Shown here: positions 6,080 through 6,587 of the stretch, one piece after another
Layout of the letters: every line of letters begins with the position of its first letter
Position numbering within the stretch: position 1 is the first letter of the stretch
NCBI GenBank assembly: GCA_013812515.1
Contig: JACCTI010000342.1
Coordinates: 1-6,587, forward strand
Reading direction: 5' to 3'
From: Chthoniobacterales bacterium
GTDB taxonomy: Bacteria > Verrucomicrobiota > Verrucomicrobiia > Chthoniobacterales > UBA10450
Length of the DNA stretch: 6,587 bases
The notes under the pieces: generated by a model
What the model saw: only the letters and a program-made list of their open reading frames with translations
What the model was told of the DNA's origin: nothing
Databases searched by the model: none
Program-made: the position numbers and the translations under genes

Positions 6080-6587
6080 ATGAACGAACATTCCTGGCGT
6101 GAACTCGTGGGCGAAGAACGCCCCGTCGGTTTCGATCAAGTATCGATTGGTGTCGCGTCTTCGGACACGATGCGGTCGTGGAGCAAAGGTGAGGTTAAGA
6201 ATCCCGAGACGATCAATTATCGGACCTTCAAGCCCGAAAAGGGCGGCCTCTTTTGCGAGCGGATTTTCGGTCCGACTCGGGACTGGGAGTGCTCTTGCGG
6301 AAAATATAAGCGGATCAAGCACAAAGGCGTGATCTGCGATCGTTGCGGCGTGGAGGTGACGCTGGCGCGCGTGCGCCGGGAGCGGATGGGCCACATTGAA
6401 CTGGCGGTGCCGGTCTCGCACATCTGGTTCTATAAGTGCATGCCGTCGCGGCTTGGTCTTATGCTCGACATGAGCGCGCGTCAGCTCGAGCGCGTCATCT
6501 ATTACGAGGATTACATTGTCATTGATCCGGGTAACACCCCGCTGACTAAGACCCAGCTGCTAAACGAGGCGGAGTACCGCGAAGCGC
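6080..6587 (+). CDS. rpoC: DNA-directed RNA polymerase subunit beta-prime, 5' part (cut by window end)
   Basis: The beta-prime subunit carries the catalytic magnesium site and the DNA clamp. Only the first 169 codons are present; the frame is open to the window edge, so the gene is incomplete, not broken. The reading begins MNEHSWRELVGEERPVGFDQ and continues with family hallmarks: IRSW-type sequence (MRSWSKGEVKNPETINYRTF, 31-50), GLFCERIFGP (56-65), and the N-terminal zinc-binding site with Cys 71, 73, 86 and 89 (C-x-C-x12-C-x2-C). RRERMGHIELA (99-109) and PSRLGLMLDM (122-131) follow. The catalytic NADFDGD motif lies beyond the window. The start is 18 bases after the rpoB stop with no clear Shine-Dalgarno, which suggests translational coupling to rpoB or Shine-Dalgarno-independent initiation. 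Confidence 0.97.
   Translation, partial: MNEHSWRELVGEERPVGFDQVSIGVASSDTMRSWSKGEVKNPETINYRTFKPEKGGLFCERIFGPTRDWECSCGKYKRIKHKGVICDRCGVEVTLARVRRERMGHIELAVPVSHIWFYKCMPSRLGLMLDMSARQLERVIYYEDYIVIDPGNTPLTKTQLLNEAEYREA

Overview
The window is a slice of the classical bacterial ribosome and RNA polymerase operon. All genes are on the + strand, in the order rplA (L1), rplJ (L10), rplL (L7/L12), rpoB (beta subunit) and the 5' part of rpoC (beta-prime), which is cut by the window end. Every gene is identified from strongly conserved protein sequence. I see no mobile element, CRISPR array, tRNA, rRNA or accessory gene, and no new biological system. This is core genome, and the points of interest lie in the spacers.

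Organism: a bacterium with fairly GC-rich coding sequence. RpoB carries a long insertion of the type I associate with the PVC group (Verrucomicrobiota, Chlamydiota, Planctomycetota), with the text LLGEKIPLDVVN then PANRKITKTLLRKLA just before the active-site motif. It lacks the late insertion found in Escherichia coli beta. Together with poor Shine-Dalgarno use and palindromic intergenic sequence, my best guess is Verrucomicrobiota. This is inference from remembered family patterns, not from a tree.

Layout: bases 1-46 hold no supportable gene; rplK would be expected just upstream. rplA (47-748) is followed by a 45-base spacer made largely of four tandem seven-base repeats, then rplJ (794-1411), whose product has an extended Ala/Ser/Pro-rich tail. 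A 116-base spacer with two small hairpins leads to rplL (1528-1914), the only gene here with a strong ribosome binding site. The 337-base rplL-rpoB spacer (1915-2251) holds a large inverted repeat (1928-1994), with an alternative GC-rich hairpin inside it (1969-1988), a small hairpin (2037-2051) and a long imperfect hairpin (2109-2170) next to a T-rich stretch. rpoB most likely starts at ATG 2252 and ends at 6061; rpoC follows after 18 bases.

How it works together: L1, L10 and L7/L12 belong to the large ribosomal subunit (L1 stalk and L12 stalk), and beta and beta-prime form the catalytic core of RNA polymerase. Co-transcription links ribosome and polymerase supply. The structured rplL-rpoB spacer sits where E. 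coli has a partial terminator and an RNase III site that set the ribosomal protein to polymerase ratio. A similar role here is plausible but unproven.
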